DNA from: an uncultured Litoreibacter sp.
GTDB lineage: Bacteria; Pseudomonadota; Alphaproteobacteria; Rhodobacterales; Rhodobacteraceae
DNA: 64,000 bases
Assembly (NCBI GenBank): GCA_947492995.1
Contig: CANLOU010000005.1
Location: forward strand, 41,744 to 105,743
Reading direction: 5' to 3'
The first letter of the stretch is position 1, and the number at the start of each line of letters is the position of its first letter. A program made the translations under genes and the position numbers. This document shows, piece by piece, positions 15,871 through 25,016 of this stretch. The notes beneath the pieces are model-generated. The model was not told the origin of the DNA, searched no databases, and worked only from the letters and a program-made list of their open reading frames with translations.

Positions 15871-17529
15871 CTACCCTTGTTCCGGCCCGGGTCGTTTGCC
15901 GTAAAACGGGCGCTGGGACTCCGGCATTTCGCTTTCATCCCAAGCGCCAAGCACAATGCCGCGCACACGGGACCGCTTCTGTTCTGCCGAGACGTCTTCG
16001 GCGCTCATCGTGGTGCGTTGCGACAAACGCCTGGCCCAGTCTGACAGCTTTCCGGCCATCTCTGCCCGAATGTCAGAATGCGCCGCGCTCAACCCAAGGT
16101 CGTTTAATTCATTGGGGTCGGCCTCAAGATCAAACAGCATGGGGCGGAAACCCTGAGCATGGATGTATTTCCATTGCCGTGTCGCGACCATGAACTGCCG
16201 AGGGTCATCAACCGTAGCAGCAAAGGCCGCCGTGCCCGGTGAAATGCCGTAGTCATTTTCCGAGATCACGAAGTCCCGCCACATGTCAGGCGTTTCCCCG
16301 CGCAAAAACGGCAGCAGGGACCGGCCCTCCAAAATGTGCGGCGCTGGTGTGCCTCCTGCGACTTCAAGGAAGGTGGGGGCCAAGTCAATCGCCTCGACCA
16401 AGGCTTCACAACATGTGCCACGCGCCGCGTCAGCGGTTTTGCACGGGTCGCGCACAATCAAAGGAATTTTGGCAGAGCAGTCGTGAAACAGCTCTTTCTC
16501 GCCCATCCAGTGATCGCCCAGATAATCACCATGGTCTGACGTCAGAACAATAAGGGTGTCGTCCCAAAGACCGGATTGCTTGAGATGCGCAAACAGCCGT
16601 CCCATCTGGTCGTCACATTGTTTAATCAGGCCCATATAGGTCGGAATGACCTCCCGCCGCACTTTCTCGCGGGAGAAGGACTCTCCGACCTTCCCTTTGG
16701 CAAACGCCTCAAATACCGGGTGCATGTCCTGCAATTCGGCGTCGCTTCGGTTGACGGGGATCACGTGCTCGGGGCCGAACATATCGTTGTAGGGCGGCGG
16801 CGCGATATAGGGCCAATGCGGTTTGATGTAGCTCAGGTGTAGACACCACGGAGTGTCGCCTGCCTGCTCCATGAACTCGATCGCCCGCGTAGTCATGTAG
16901 GGCGTTTCGCTCTCCTCGTCCGAGATGGCCGCCGGTTTGCGGGAATTTTCAAGAAGCCAGCCCGATTGGATATTGCCGTCCGCGTCACGCGCAGAGTTGG
17001 CGAAGTCATGCCACGGGTTTTCGCCTACATAGCCCCGCTCACGCAGCCAGTCATTGTAGCGGGCAGCGCCTTGTTCGTCATAAAGGCCCGCCGGCCCCTC
17101 GGGCCGCATCCCGTCATCGCGTTCCCACACGTCAAAGCCGCATTGTTCGGTTCGAACGCCAATAATGCTGTCCTTGGGAATCCCCAGACGCCGCATCCCC
17201 TCCTCATCGGCCTTCATATGGGTTTTGCCGAGCAGCCAGCACTCCATGCCATGGTCGCGCAGGTGGTCTCCCATCGTTCGCTCGCCAACCCGCAGCGGCA
17301 CCCGATTCCAGGTGGCACCGTGAGAATGGCAGTAGCGCCCGGTATAAAAGCTCATCCGCGAGGAGCCGCAAACAGGGGATTGGCAATAGGCGCGGGTAAA
17401 CCGCACACCGTCGGCCGCCAACGCGTCGATATTTGGGGTCTGCAAATGCGGATGCCCGGCACAACTGAGATAATCCCAGCGAAGCTGGTCAAACATGATG
17501 AACAAAATGTTCTTGGGTTTCTCGCGCAT
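15871..17529 (-). CDS. Type I sulfatase, Cys-type with CGSSR motif
   Basis: The 552-residue protein is a full-length type I (formylglycine) sulfatase. It opens with NILFIMFDQLRWDYL (metal-binding Asp, about residues 8-22). The modification motif is CGSSR (residues 54-58), where Cys becomes formylglycine. The second metal site appears as TSDHGDYLGDHWMGEKELFHD (about residues 314-334 region). The consensus has Pro or Ala at the third motif position; here it is Ser, a less common variant. No signal peptide, so it should act in the cytoplasm on an imported small sulfate ester. ATG 17529 has AGAGG 6 nt upstream and beats the upstream start at 17553. Phosphonate or phosphate diester hydrolysis is an alternative. 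Confidence 0.87.
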   Translation of the reverse strand: MREKPKNILFIMFDQLRWDYLSCAGHPHLQTPNIDALAADGVRFTRAYCQSPVCGSSRMSFYTGRYCHSHGATWNRVPLRVGERTMGDHLRDHGMECWLLGKTHMKADEEGMRRLGIPKDSIIGVRTEQCGFDVWERDDGMRPEGPAGLYDEQGAARYNDWLRERGYVGENPWHDFANSARDADGNIQSGWLLENSRKPAAISDEESETPYMTTRAIEFMEQAGDTPWCLHLSYIKPHWPYIAPPPYNDMFGPEHVIPVNRSDAELQDMHPVFEAFAKGKVGESFSREKVRREVIPTYMGLIKQCDDQMGRLFAHLKQSGLWDDTLIVLTSDHGDYLGDHWMGEKELFHDCSAKIPLIVRDPCKTADAARGTCCEALVEAIDLAPTFLEVAGGTPAPHILEGRSLLPFLRGETPDMWRDFVISENDYGISPGTAAFAATVDDPRQFMVATRQWKYIHAQGFRPMLFDLEADPNELNDLGLSAAHSDIRAEMAGKLSDWARRLSQRTTMSAEDVSAEQKRSRVRGIVLGAWDESEMPESQRPFYGKRPGPEQG

Positions 17530-17678
17530 CGCCAACCTCTTGCCAGACTGCATCCGGTGTTTTCAGGGGACCGTTTTGCCCCCACGCGTCTTTGCATAGC
17601 TGATCGTAGAGGTCGTTTGAAGCGCAGGTCACGCACATCATGGTCCATGATTGTACGGCGTACCCTCAACGTTGCGCT

Positions 17679-17692
17679 TGCCATATATTGCA
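17679..17692. promoter_or_regulatory. Candidate MarR operator in sulfatase/marR intergenic region
   Basis: TGCCATATATTGCA is a 14-bp inverted repeat with one mismatched pair. It overlaps a direct repeat TTGCCAT (17678-17684 and 17694-17700). The 212-bp divergent region between the sulfatase and marR has no other clear symmetric element. The site is 50 bp before the marR TTG start. Pattern-based only. Confidence 0.4.
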
Positions 17693-17741
17693 TTTGCCAT
17701 CTACCCTCCGAGTCGATCAAGATTGATGCCCGGAGACCCCC

Positions 17742-18257
17742 TTGCACCCAGCGCTTATTCCCGCAGATGAAATTGATGATTTTGTCATCATCCGCGTGCG
17801 TGCCTTTGCCCGCAAAGTGCAACGCGCGATCCTGCGCGATATTCTGGCGGACGAAGATTTACCGTTGCTGGAATGGCAGCTTTTGTTTTCAGTCGCGCGG
17901 TTTGGCAGCTGCCATTTGGCCCATGTCAGCGCCAAGACCTCAATTGACCCCGCCCATGGCAGCCGAGCTGCCGCCGCGCTGGAAATGCGGGGATTGATTG
18001 AACGGCAAGAGGACCCGCAAAACCGCCGCTGCAAGCTGATCTCGCTGACCTCGGACGGCAGAGCGGTGTTTGACCGCATCTGGCCGCGTGCCAAAGCCCA
18101 GATGAAAAGTGTCACCGACCAGCTCGACGCCAGCGACTTCAAGGACTTCAAACGATTGCTTGGGTTGGTCGACCAATCCGCCGAGCTGCTTGACCAAGAC
18201 GACACGAAACCTGTCGTCAAAACCGATATGCATGAGGATACCAGAATACCTGTGTGA
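17742..18257 (+). CDS. MarR-family transcriptional regulator
   Basis: The 171-residue protein has a MarR winged-helix core (about residues 35-115) with a wing bearing ERQEDPQNRRCKLISLTSDG, the standard DxRxxxxxLT pattern. It starts at TTG 17742, supported by GGAG 6 nt upstream; no in-frame ATG fits. It is divergent from the CGSSR sulfatase and 86 bp upstream of the TAXI-TRAP genes, so it probably controls both in response to an imported aromatic or sulfate ester. Confidence 0.85.
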   Translation: MHPALIPADEIDDFVIIRVRAFARKVQRAILRDILADEDLPLLEWQLLFSVARFGSCHLAHVSAKTSIDPAHGSRAAAALEMRGLIERQEDPQNRRCKLISLTSDGRAVFDRIWPRAKAQMKSVTDQLDASDFKDFKRLLGLVDQSAELLDQDDTKPVVKTDMHEDTRIPV

Positions 18258-18343
18258 ACAAAGGCCAGCAAAAGGTCCGCACGGACAAGACAGCGCGCAA
18301 GCGCGCCACAACGATCAAACGTTTCTAATTCAGGGAGGAAGAT

Positions 18344-19390
18344 ATGAAACCGATGAAGATGATTGCTGCCAGTGCAGTGACAATGATGATGTCCGCAGGC
18401 GCATTCGCGCAGGCAAACCTAACGGCAGAGACCGCAAGCCCCGGTGGGGCGGTGCATTTGTCACCTGCTCATTTGACGGAAGTGGCGGGGACAAACGGCA
18501 TCGCCAACATTCAGCTGGCGGATGGCCAAACGCTGACAAACTCGATCCAGAACGTCGCCGAGGGCAAGACCGACATTGCCGGCACGCCCTATATTCTGCC
18601 GTTTCTGATGAACCGCGGTGTTGGCCCATATGGCTCGCTCGGGGCTGAAAAGGGGGCGGAGCTTGCCGGCAATCTGCGCGCGATCACCCCTGTGACACTG
18701 GGTGTGTTCTTCCTGTTTGCCTATGACGCCAAGGGCATTGGCGGCTGGGACGACCTGAAGGGTCGCAAAATCTACAATGGCCCACCCCGTGGTGGCGCAC
18801 TGACCAACGCCCGCAGCATGATCCAGATTGTTGCAGGCCTGAAAGACGGCGAGGATTATGAAGGCATGCAGGCCAACTGGGGTCAGGCCTCTTCGATCAT
18901 CGCGAGTGGCGAACCTGATGCGGTGGTGCTGCCGGAATTGTTCCCGGGCAGCCGGCTGACGACCGTCGCGGCCGCCGGTAAGATGACCGGCTGGTCCATG
19001 CCCAAAGACATCTACGAGGGCGAGGCGATGCAGAAATACATGGTCGCACCCGGCTCCGCGCCATTCACCATCCCCGTGGCAGATTTGAGCGCCACAATGG
19101 GAGAAGACTGGACGTTTGTGTCCGAAGACGACACGTTCCGCGCCTTCTCAACGGTTGGTGGCATGGTTGTGAATAAGAACATGGACGATCAACTGGTGTA
19201 TGATCTGGTCTCTACATATGTGGGCACAATGGATGAGCTGAAGGCCAAGGCCCCGTTCGGCAATACCGTCGCTTTCGACGAGCCGATGCAAGGCATGTGT
19301 GGCGCGAACCCGGTGCAGTACCACCCTGCCGCTGCGCGCGCATGGCGGGACGCGGGCTACACGCTTGATGACTGCGCTGTCGCGCAATAA
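18344..19390 (+). CDS. TAXI-family TRAP transporter substrate-binding protein
   Basis: The 348-residue protein starts with a cleavable signal peptide (about residues 1-22, ending AGAFA). Its mature part is typical of the TAXI periplasmic binding family, including the NSIQNVAEGKTDIAG and YNGPPRGGALTNARSMIQI segments. It would bind an organic acid-like solute in the periplasm and deliver it to the fused TRAP permease encoded 69 bp downstream. A strong AGGGAGGA ribosome binding site precedes the ATG. A stem-loop between this gene and the permease probably keeps the binding protein in excess. The ligand is unknown; flanking sulfatases suggest a sulfate ester. Confidence 0.9.
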   Translation: MKPMKMIAASAVTMMMSAGAFAQANLTAETASPGGAVHLSPAHLTEVAGTNGIANIQLADGQTLTNSIQNVAEGKTDIAGTPYILPFLMNRGVGPYGSLGAEKGAELAGNLRAITPVTLGVFFLFAYDAKGIGGWDDLKGRKIYNGPPRGGALTNARSMIQIVAGLKDGEDYEGMQANWGQASSIIASGEPDAVVLPELFPGSRLTTVAAAGKMTGWSMPKDIYEGEAMQKYMVAPGSAPFTIPVADLSATMGEDWTFVSEDDTFRAFSTVGGMVVNKNMDDQLVYDLVSTYVGTMDELKAKAPFGNTVAFDEPMQGMCGANPVQYHPAAARAWRDAGYTLDDCAVAQ

Positions 19391-19413
19391 GCCTGCACAG
19401 GTCTGAAACAATC

Positions 19414-19442
19414 GGCGTCGCCAAACCGGCGGCGCCCTTTTT
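19414..19442 (+). terminator. Attenuating stem-loop between TAXI binding protein and TRAP permease
   Basis: GGCGTCGCC (19414-19422) pairs with GGCGGCGCC (19428-19436) over 9 bp with one G-U pair around an AAACC loop, followed by CTTTTT. It has the form of a rho-independent terminator but lies between two genes of one transporter. It most likely allows partial read-through, giving more binding protein than permease. Confidence 0.75.
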
Positions 19443-19459
19443 CAACATAGAGCCACACC

Positions 19460-21796
19460 ATGTCCAAGACACCGGCCACAGACGAGCAGTCGCGCTTGTT
19501 CCCCAACCATTCGTTGTATCTGATTGCGCTGGTCTTCGTCGCCATCGGCTTGGTGAACAGCATGCCGTCGATCCCTGGCTGGGAAGACATGTGGCGCAGC
19601 GTGACCGGGCTGGAAAAGCTCAAGGTCCGCGCCTTCGCGACGGAATGGTTCTACCCGATCACCTTTTTCATCATGATGCTGATTGTGGCGCTCAAACATT
19701 CGATGTGGCGGGCGTGGAAAGGCACCAGCCGCGCGGGTTTCGGGGCTTTCATGGATGTGGCACTGGTCCTAGCCGCCGCCACCATCTCGTGCACCTATCT
19801 GATCGAGATTGACAGTGTTTGCCTGATCGACGCGATCACGGGGGAACGCGCCCGCATTATGGCAGAGACCCTGAGGGCCGAGATTGCTTTTGCCGAAACG
19901 ATGGGACTGCCCGCGCCTGACACGGTCGAGGACCCCAAATGCGTGGCCACAACCGGCGTCTGGCTGGTGGCGATCGTGGGCGTCTCGATCCTGATCTTTC
20001 TGGGCTACAACATCAAGGTTTGGGGGCTGCCGCTGGTGGCGATCTCGATCCTTGTGGCGCTTTACACCATTGGGACGGTGTTGGTGTGGTATTTTCACGG
20101 CCCCGACGACATCAACAAATATCTGATGACCAAGCTGGGCGGCGAGCCCCGCAGCTTCCTCGACGGGGTGCCAAACGTCCATGACGCGCTGGTCAATAAT
20201 GCTGCAGGCATTTTGGGCCGGTTCATGAATGTCATCATGAACGTGGTCTTCCCCTACATCATCCTCGGGGCGCTTTTTGGCAAATCGGCGGGCGGTCAAA
20301 CGCTTATCAAGCTGGCCTTCCGCTGGACCCGCAAGCTGCGCGGCGGCCCCGCACATGCGGCCATCGTCAGCTCGGCCATGTTCGGCACCATCACCGGCGG
20401 GCCGGTGGTCAACGTCTTGTCGACCGGGGTGCTGACGATCCCAATGATGATAAAGCGGGGGTTCTCCAAAACCTTCGCCGGCGGGATGGAGGCCGCGGCC
20501 TCCTCCGGCGGGTCCATCATGCCGCCCGTCATGGGCGTGGCCGCCTTCATCCTCGCCGCCATGACCGGAGTGCCCTACCGCGATGTTATTATCGCGGCGA
20601 CCCTGCCCGCCATTGCCTACTTCCTGTGTCTGTTCCTCAGCGCGTCGTTCCAGTCCCGCAAACAGGGAATCCAGGCCATAGGCGATTTGACCGACGACAT
20701 GCGGATCACCCGCGTTGACGTACTGCATCTCAGCCAGATCTTTCTGCCAATTCTGCTTATCCTAGTGTTGCTGCTGACCCCTAAAGACGTGGTTGGCTGC
20801 GGCCCGCTGGCATGGATCCTTGGCGCGGATGCCGCTATGCAAGGCGACCGCTGTGTCGTCACTTCGCTGCCATGGGTGCTGCAGGTGTTCCAGAACGCGG
20901 CCGGTGACGCGGGTGCCACGGGTTGGTGGGCCGCCGCCTTCGTGCTGTTGCTCTTGTTCCTAGACAAAGACTTCCGGGCCAAGCCCCGCAAGGTGCTTGA
21001 CGCGCTGGCGGAGGCCGGGATCACCATCTCAACGCTTTACCTGATGCTGCTGGCGGTGACGGTGATCGACGTTTGCCTGAACTTCACCGGCCTGTCGGAT
21101 TTCGTCGCAATTGATGTGTTGCGGTTCCTGCAAGGGTTCAATCTGGGTGGTGGCGGCTCCGTCATGTTCCAGTTCTTCGCGCTGGCCATCACCATGCTGC
21201 TGGCGGTGCTTTTGGGCATGGGCATGCCCGCAGTGCCCGCCTATATCAACGTGGCGCTTTTAATGGGGCCGATGCTGATCGGGCTGGGCATCGCGACCTT
21301 CACGGCGCATATGTTCATCTTCTATTTCGCCATTGCGTCAGCCATCACACCGCCCGTGGCGCTGGCCGCCTTCGCGGCCTCGACAATCACCAAGGCCGAA
21401 CCGATGGCCACTGGCTTCAGCGCGGTGCGCTCGGGCATTGTGATGTTCGTGATCCCGTTTGTCTTCGCCTTCTACCCCGAGCTGCTGCTGGTCGACCAGG
21501 CCCTCATCGACCCGTCAAGCCCGTCCCGCGCACCGCTGCCGGGCTATGAGAACGGGGTCGTCCTCAGCACGCTTTTGTGGCTGCTCGCCCGCCTTGTTCT
21601 GGCGCTGTATCTGGTGGCCAGCGCCTTGGCGGCGCATGACGCCAGACCGCTCTCGGCGCTTTGGATCGCCGTTCGGCTGGGGGTCGCCATAGCCGTCATG
21701 GCACGGCCCGAGGTCATTCACCTTACTGCCGTCGGCTGCGCCGCATTTCTGCTTGGCTGGCACCATATCAATGCCCGTCGGGCGCATCCGGTCTGA
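19460..21796 (+). CDS. TRAP transporter fused permease (4TM+12TM, TAXI type)
   Basis: The 778-residue, strongly hydrophobic protein fuses the small (DctQ-like) and large (DctM-like) TRAP permease subunits, as is usual for TAXI systems. Early membrane segments (about residues 18-170) are followed by the DctM core with VSSAMFGTITGGPVVNVLSTG and GSIMPPVMGVAAFILAAMTG (about 300-365). A second half carries LLGMGMPAVPAYINVAL (about 585-601). It uses an ion gradient to move the solute delivered by the protein at 18344. The downstream sulfatase starts 8 bp after the stop, so transport and desulfation should be co-transcribed. Confidence 0.92.
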   Translation: MSKTPATDEQSRLFPNHSLYLIALVFVAIGLVNSMPSIPGWEDMWRSVTGLEKLKVRAFATEWFYPITFFIMMLIVALKHSMWRAWKGTSRAGFGAFMDVALVLAAATISCTYLIEIDSVCLIDAITGERARIMAETLRAEIAFAETMGLPAPDTVEDPKCVATTGVWLVAIVGVSILIFLGYNIKVWGLPLVAISILVALYTIGTVLVWYFHGPDDINKYLMTKLGGEPRSFLDGVPNVHDALVNNAAGILGRFMNVIMNVVFPYIILGALFGKSAGGQTLIKLAFRWTRKLRGGPAHAAIVSSAMFGTITGGPVVNVLSTGVLTIPMMIKRGFSKTFAGGMEAAASSGGSIMPPVMGVAAFILAAMTGVPYRDVIIAATLPAIAYFLCLFLSASFQSRKQGIQAIGDLTDDMRITRVDVLHLSQIFLPILLILVLLLTPKDVVGCGPLAWILGADAAMQGDRCVVTSLPWVLQVFQNAAGDAGATGWWAAAFVLLLLFLDKDFRAKPRKVLDALAEAGITISTLYLMLLAVTVIDVCLNFTGLSDFVAIDVLRFLQGFNLGGGGSVMFQFFALAITMLLAVLLGMGMPAVPAYINVALLMGPMLIGLGIATFTAHMFIFYFAIASAITPPVALAAFAASTITKAEPMATGFSAVRSGIVMFVIPFVFAFYPELLLVDQALIDPSSPSRAPLPGYENGVVLSTLLWLLARLVLALYLVASALAAHDARPLSALWIAVRLGVAIAVMARPEVIHLTAVGCAAFLLGWHHINARRAHPV

Positions 21797-21804
21797 TCCA
21801 AACC

Positions 21805-23358
21805 ATGACAAAGAAGCCGAATTTCCTGTTCATCATTACCGATCAGCAACGCGCTGACTGGCTGGGGTGCTACGGCCATCCGGTCCTCAAGACCCCGCAT
21901 ATCGACAGCATCGCCGCACGCGGCATGCGGTTCGACAATTTCCACACCGCCTCGCCCGTCTGCATGCCCAACCGCGCCTCGCTTCTGACGGGCCGCTACC
22001 CCAGCCTGCACGGGCTGCGCTACAATGGCTGCGTGCTGCCGCAAACCGCGAACACCTTTGTCGACGTGCTGGCAGGCGCAGGCTACCACACCGCCGCCAT
22101 TGGCAAGAGCCACCTGCAGCCGTTCACCGGCATGTCCCCGATGGGCCGCGACGCGGCCAATGACAGCGAGGCATGGAAGGTGGACCGTCCCGACACCTAT
22201 CAGGAAGAGCCGCCAAACTACGCAGGCCCCGACCGCTACCAAATAGAGACGCCTTATTACGGCTACCAGCATGTCGATATGGTCACGTCCCATGGCGACC
22301 GCTGCGGCGGGCATTACCGGCAATGGTTCCGCGAACATGCCCCCGACTGGGAGGCCCTGCACGACCCGGCTAACGAACTGCCGCACAACTATTCCTGCCC
22401 GCAGGCCTACCGCACGCCGATCCCCGAACACCTTTATCCGACCGCGTTTATCAAGGACCGCGCGGTGGACTATCTGACCTCGCGCGCGGGGCAGGACGAT
22501 CCGTTCTTTGCCTTCATCAGCTTCCCCGACCCGCACCACCCGTTCAATCCGCCGGGCAAGTATTGGGACATGTACAGCCCCGATGACTTTGAGGTGTCCC
22601 TGCCGATCGAGGCCCATAAGAACCCGCCCAAGCCGCTGGCCTGGCTATACGACAACTGGAAAAATGGCGGCGGGCAGACCACGCCCCAAACCGCAATGAT
22701 GCTGGGCGAGCAGCAGATCAAAGAGGCAATGGCGCTGACCGCTGGCATGATGGCCTGCGTGGACGATGCCGTTGGCGACATACTCGCCGCTTTGGAGGCC
22801 AGCGGGCAGCGCGACAATACCGTAATTTGCTACAATTCCGACCACGGCGACTATCTGGGCGATTTCAACATGATCCTGAAGGGCGCGATGCCGTTCCGCA
22901 GCATCACCCGCGTGCCCTTCATTTGGTCCGACCCCGATGGCCGTGCGGCAGGCGCAAGCGACGCGCTGTGTTCAACCGTCGATCTGGCGGCCACCATCTT
23001 GGAACGCGCGGGCCTGGAGCCGTTCAACGGCAACCAAGGGCAAAGTTTCCTGCCCGCCACCCAAAGTGGCGAAGGCCCCCGGCAAGAAACGCTTATCGAA
23101 TATAATGACGGCGGTAAGCGTCTGGGGTTTGACCAACCCGCCCGCGTGCGTGCCTTGGTAACGCCAGAGTGGCGCTACACAGTTTACCGCGATCAGGACT
23201 GGGGTGAGCTGTATGACCTCAAGACCGACCCCAGCGAGACCGAAAACCTGTGGGACAGCCCACAACACAAAGATATGCGCGCGCATTTGGCCGAGCGTTT
23301 GAACCACCATCTGATTGCGCAGATGGATGAAAGCCCGCTGTCAGACCGGCTGGCCTAG
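21805..23358 (+). CDS. Type I sulfatase with canonical CMPNR motif
   Basis: The 517-residue cytoplasmic protein begins PNFLFIITDQQRADWLGC (metal-binding DQQ at residues 13-15). It has the canonical C-x-P-x-R formylglycine motif at residues 53-57 (CMPNR), followed by ASLLTGRYPSLHG. The second metal site is NSDHGDYLGDF (about 347-357). It has no signal peptide. ATG 21805 lies 8 bp after the TRAP permease stop, so it is translated from the transporter mRNA; an in-frame upstream start (21661) lies inside the permease and was rejected. It likely removes sulfate from the imported solute. A choline-sulfatase or phosphonate-esterase relative cannot be excluded. Confidence 0.88.
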   Translation: MTKKPNFLFIITDQQRADWLGCYGHPVLKTPHIDSIAARGMRFDNFHTASPVCMPNRASLLTGRYPSLHGLRYNGCVLPQTANTFVDVLAGAGYHTAAIGKSHLQPFTGMSPMGRDAANDSEAWKVDRPDTYQEEPPNYAGPDRYQIETPYYGYQHVDMVTSHGDRCGGHYRQWFREHAPDWEALHDPANELPHNYSCPQAYRTPIPEHLYPTAFIKDRAVDYLTSRAGQDDPFFAFISFPDPHHPFNPPGKYWDMYSPDDFEVSLPIEAHKNPPKPLAWLYDNWKNGGGQTTPQTAMMLGEQQIKEAMALTAGMMACVDDAVGDILAALEASGQRDNTVICYNSDHGDYLGDFNMILKGAMPFRSITRVPFIWSDPDGRAAGASDALCSTVDLAATILERAGLEPFNGNQGQSFLPATQSGEGPRQETLIEYNDGGKRLGFDQPARVRALVTPEWRYTVYRDQDWGELYDLKTDPSETENLWDSPQHKDMRAHLAERLNHHLIAQMDESPLSDRLA

Positions 23359-23364
23359 CGGCGT

Positions 23365-24165
23365 TCAAGCAAAGGCAATATCGACCGCACCAAAATCGCC
23401 GAAATCAGCGGTAATCTGGCTGCCTGACGGGCATTCGACGGGGCGGATGAAGCTGCCTGACAGGATGATTTGCCCCGGCGCGATGCTTTGCCCGTATTGC
23501 GCCATACGCCGCGCCAGCCAGACCACGCTCTCGACCGGATCGTTCAGGACACCGGCCCCAAGACCGGTTTCCTCGACCTCGGCATTCTTTGAGGTGATCG
23601 CGCCGACCCAGCGCAAATCAAACGCGTCGGGGGCATGCTTTTGCGGCCCAAGCACGACGCCCGCATTGGCGGCGTTGTCGCTGATCGTGTCAAAGACGGT
23701 GCGGGTAGTGCCGGTCTGCGCGTCGACGCGGACAATGCGCGTGTCCAGAATTTCGATGGACGGCGCGACATAGTCGGTTGCTGCCAGCACATCGGCCCGG
23801 CTCACCTGTGCACCGCCAAGTGCGGATTTCATCACAAAGGCGATTTCGGCCTCGATCCGAGGCTGGATAAAGCGGCCTGCGGGCACGGTCGCACCATGTG
23901 CAAAGACCATGTCGTCAAACAAGATACCGCTGTCGGGGATGTCGATGTTCAGCGCATATTGCATCGCCTTCGACGTCAGCCCGATTTTCCACCCCACCAC
24001 GGACCGGCCCTGCGCCAGCTTGGCGCGGTAAATGGCGTTCTGGATGGCGTAGGCGTCGTCCATACCCATCTCGGGGTGGCGTTTGGTCAGCAGCCCAATC
24101 TGCGTGCCTGTCGTCTCCGCTTCCAGCAGATCCTCGGCGGCCTTTGTGTGGTCCTCAGGCGTCAT
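23365..24165 (-). CDS. hpaH: 2-oxo-hept-4-ene-1,7-dioate hydratase (HpaH)
   Basis: HpaH adds water to the dienoate formed by HpaG in the homoprotocatechuate meta-cleavage pathway. The 266-residue product matches the hydratase family: VVGWKIGLTSKAMQ (about residues 57-70), IQPRIEAEIAFVM with the metal-binding Glu pair (about 100-112), and the ILSGSFIRPVECP C-terminal segment. It is the last gene of the hpa operon; its start overlaps hpaG by 4 bp. Its stop lies only 6 bp from the stop of the convergent sulfatase gene, leaving no room for a separate terminator. The aldolase HpaI, the next enzyme, is not in the window. Confidence 0.9.
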   Translation of the reverse strand: MTPEDHTKAAEDLLEAETTGTQIGLLTKRHPEMGMDDAYAIQNAIYRAKLAQGRSVVGWKIGLTSKAMQYALNIDIPDSGILFDDMVFAHGATVPAGRFIQPRIEAEIAFVMKSALGGAQVSRADVLAATDYVAPSIEILDTRIVRVDAQTGTTRTVFDTISDNAANAGVVLGPQKHAPDAFDLRWVGAITSKNAEVEETGLGAGVLNDPVESVVWLARRMAQYGQSIAPGQIILSGSFIRPVECPSGSQITADFGDFGAVDIAFA

Positions 24166-25016
24166 GGGGTTTCGTCCTCAATCGTGTTGCGCAAAGTGCC
24201 GATGCCGTTCACTTCAACCTCAACCACATCGCCGGGCTGAAGAAATTGCGGCGGGTCCAAACGCGCGCCCGACCCTGTTGGGGTGCCGGTGACAATGATG
24301 TCCCCCGGCTCCAGCGCCATAAAGGTAGAGATGTATTCGATCTCGCGACGGATCGGGTGCATCATCCGCGACAGAACATCATCCTGCCGCACCTCGCCAT
24401 TCACACGGGTGATGATGCGGGCATCATCCAGCTGGGAGGCGTCGGTAAAGGGCACCAGCCACGGCCCAATCGCCCCTGAACGGTCCCAGTTCTTGCCCTG
24501 CGTGACGTTGAACTTCGCGTGGCGCACCCAGTCGCGGATCGTGCCTTCATTGCAAATTGTCAGCGCCGCGATGTGGTCGTAGGCATCGGCCTGCGCGATG
24601 CGGCGGCCGCCCTTGCCAATCACAATGGCAACCTCCCCCTCATAATCCAGCATATGGCTTTCAGGGGGTCGGATCAGTGGGCGGTCATGGCCGGTAAAGC
24701 CGCTCGCAAATCGCGGGAACAAGGACATGAATTTGGGCTGGTCGCTGCCGTCTTTGTATTCGGCGTTTCGGTCAGGGAAATTGACGCCCACGCATAGAAT
24801 GCGCCGCGCATTGGGCATCACCATTTCATATTCGACATCGGTGTGGGTTGCGGATTTGCCCTCCGTCGCGCGCGCCAGCTTATCAAGTCCACCCGCCTGA
24901 ACGGCGTCAAACAGCGTCGGCCACTGTGGAAAGGCGTCGCCCAGCGCAATCATGCCCTGTTCGGCAACCGCGCCATAATGGGTCGCCCCGCCAGATGTGT
25001 ATGTCGCGAATTTCAT
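24162..25016 (-). CDS. hpaG: Fumarylacetoacetate hydrolase-family decarboxylase/isomerase (HpaG)
   Basis: This 284-residue single-domain FAH protein likely does the HpaG step, decarboxylating 5-oxo-pent-3-ene-1,2,5-tricarboxylate. It has the FAH core: LCVGVNFPDRNAEY (about residues 75-88), the metal-binding ExE region in LDYEGEVAIVIGKGG (about 124-138), and GDIIVTGTPTGSGARLDPPQFLQPGD (about 239-264). Enterobacterial HpaG is a two-domain duplication; this is one domain, probably a homodimer. ATG 25016 makes the usual 4-bp overlap with the decarboxylase gene and beats the start at 25031. Confidence 0.87.
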   Translation of the reverse strand: MKFATYTSGGATHYGAVAEQGMIALGDAFPQWPTLFDAVQAGGLDKLARATEGKSATHTDVEYEMVMPNARRILCVGVNFPDRNAEYKDGSDQPKFMSLFPRFASGFTGHDRPLIRPPESHMLDYEGEVAIVIGKGGRRIAQADAYDHIAALTICNEGTIRDWVRHAKFNVTQGKNWDRSGAIGPWLVPFTDASQLDDARIITRVNGEVRQDDVLSRMMHPIRREIEYISTFMALEPGDIIVTGTPTGSGARLDPPQFLQPGDVVEVEVNGIGTLRNTIEDETP

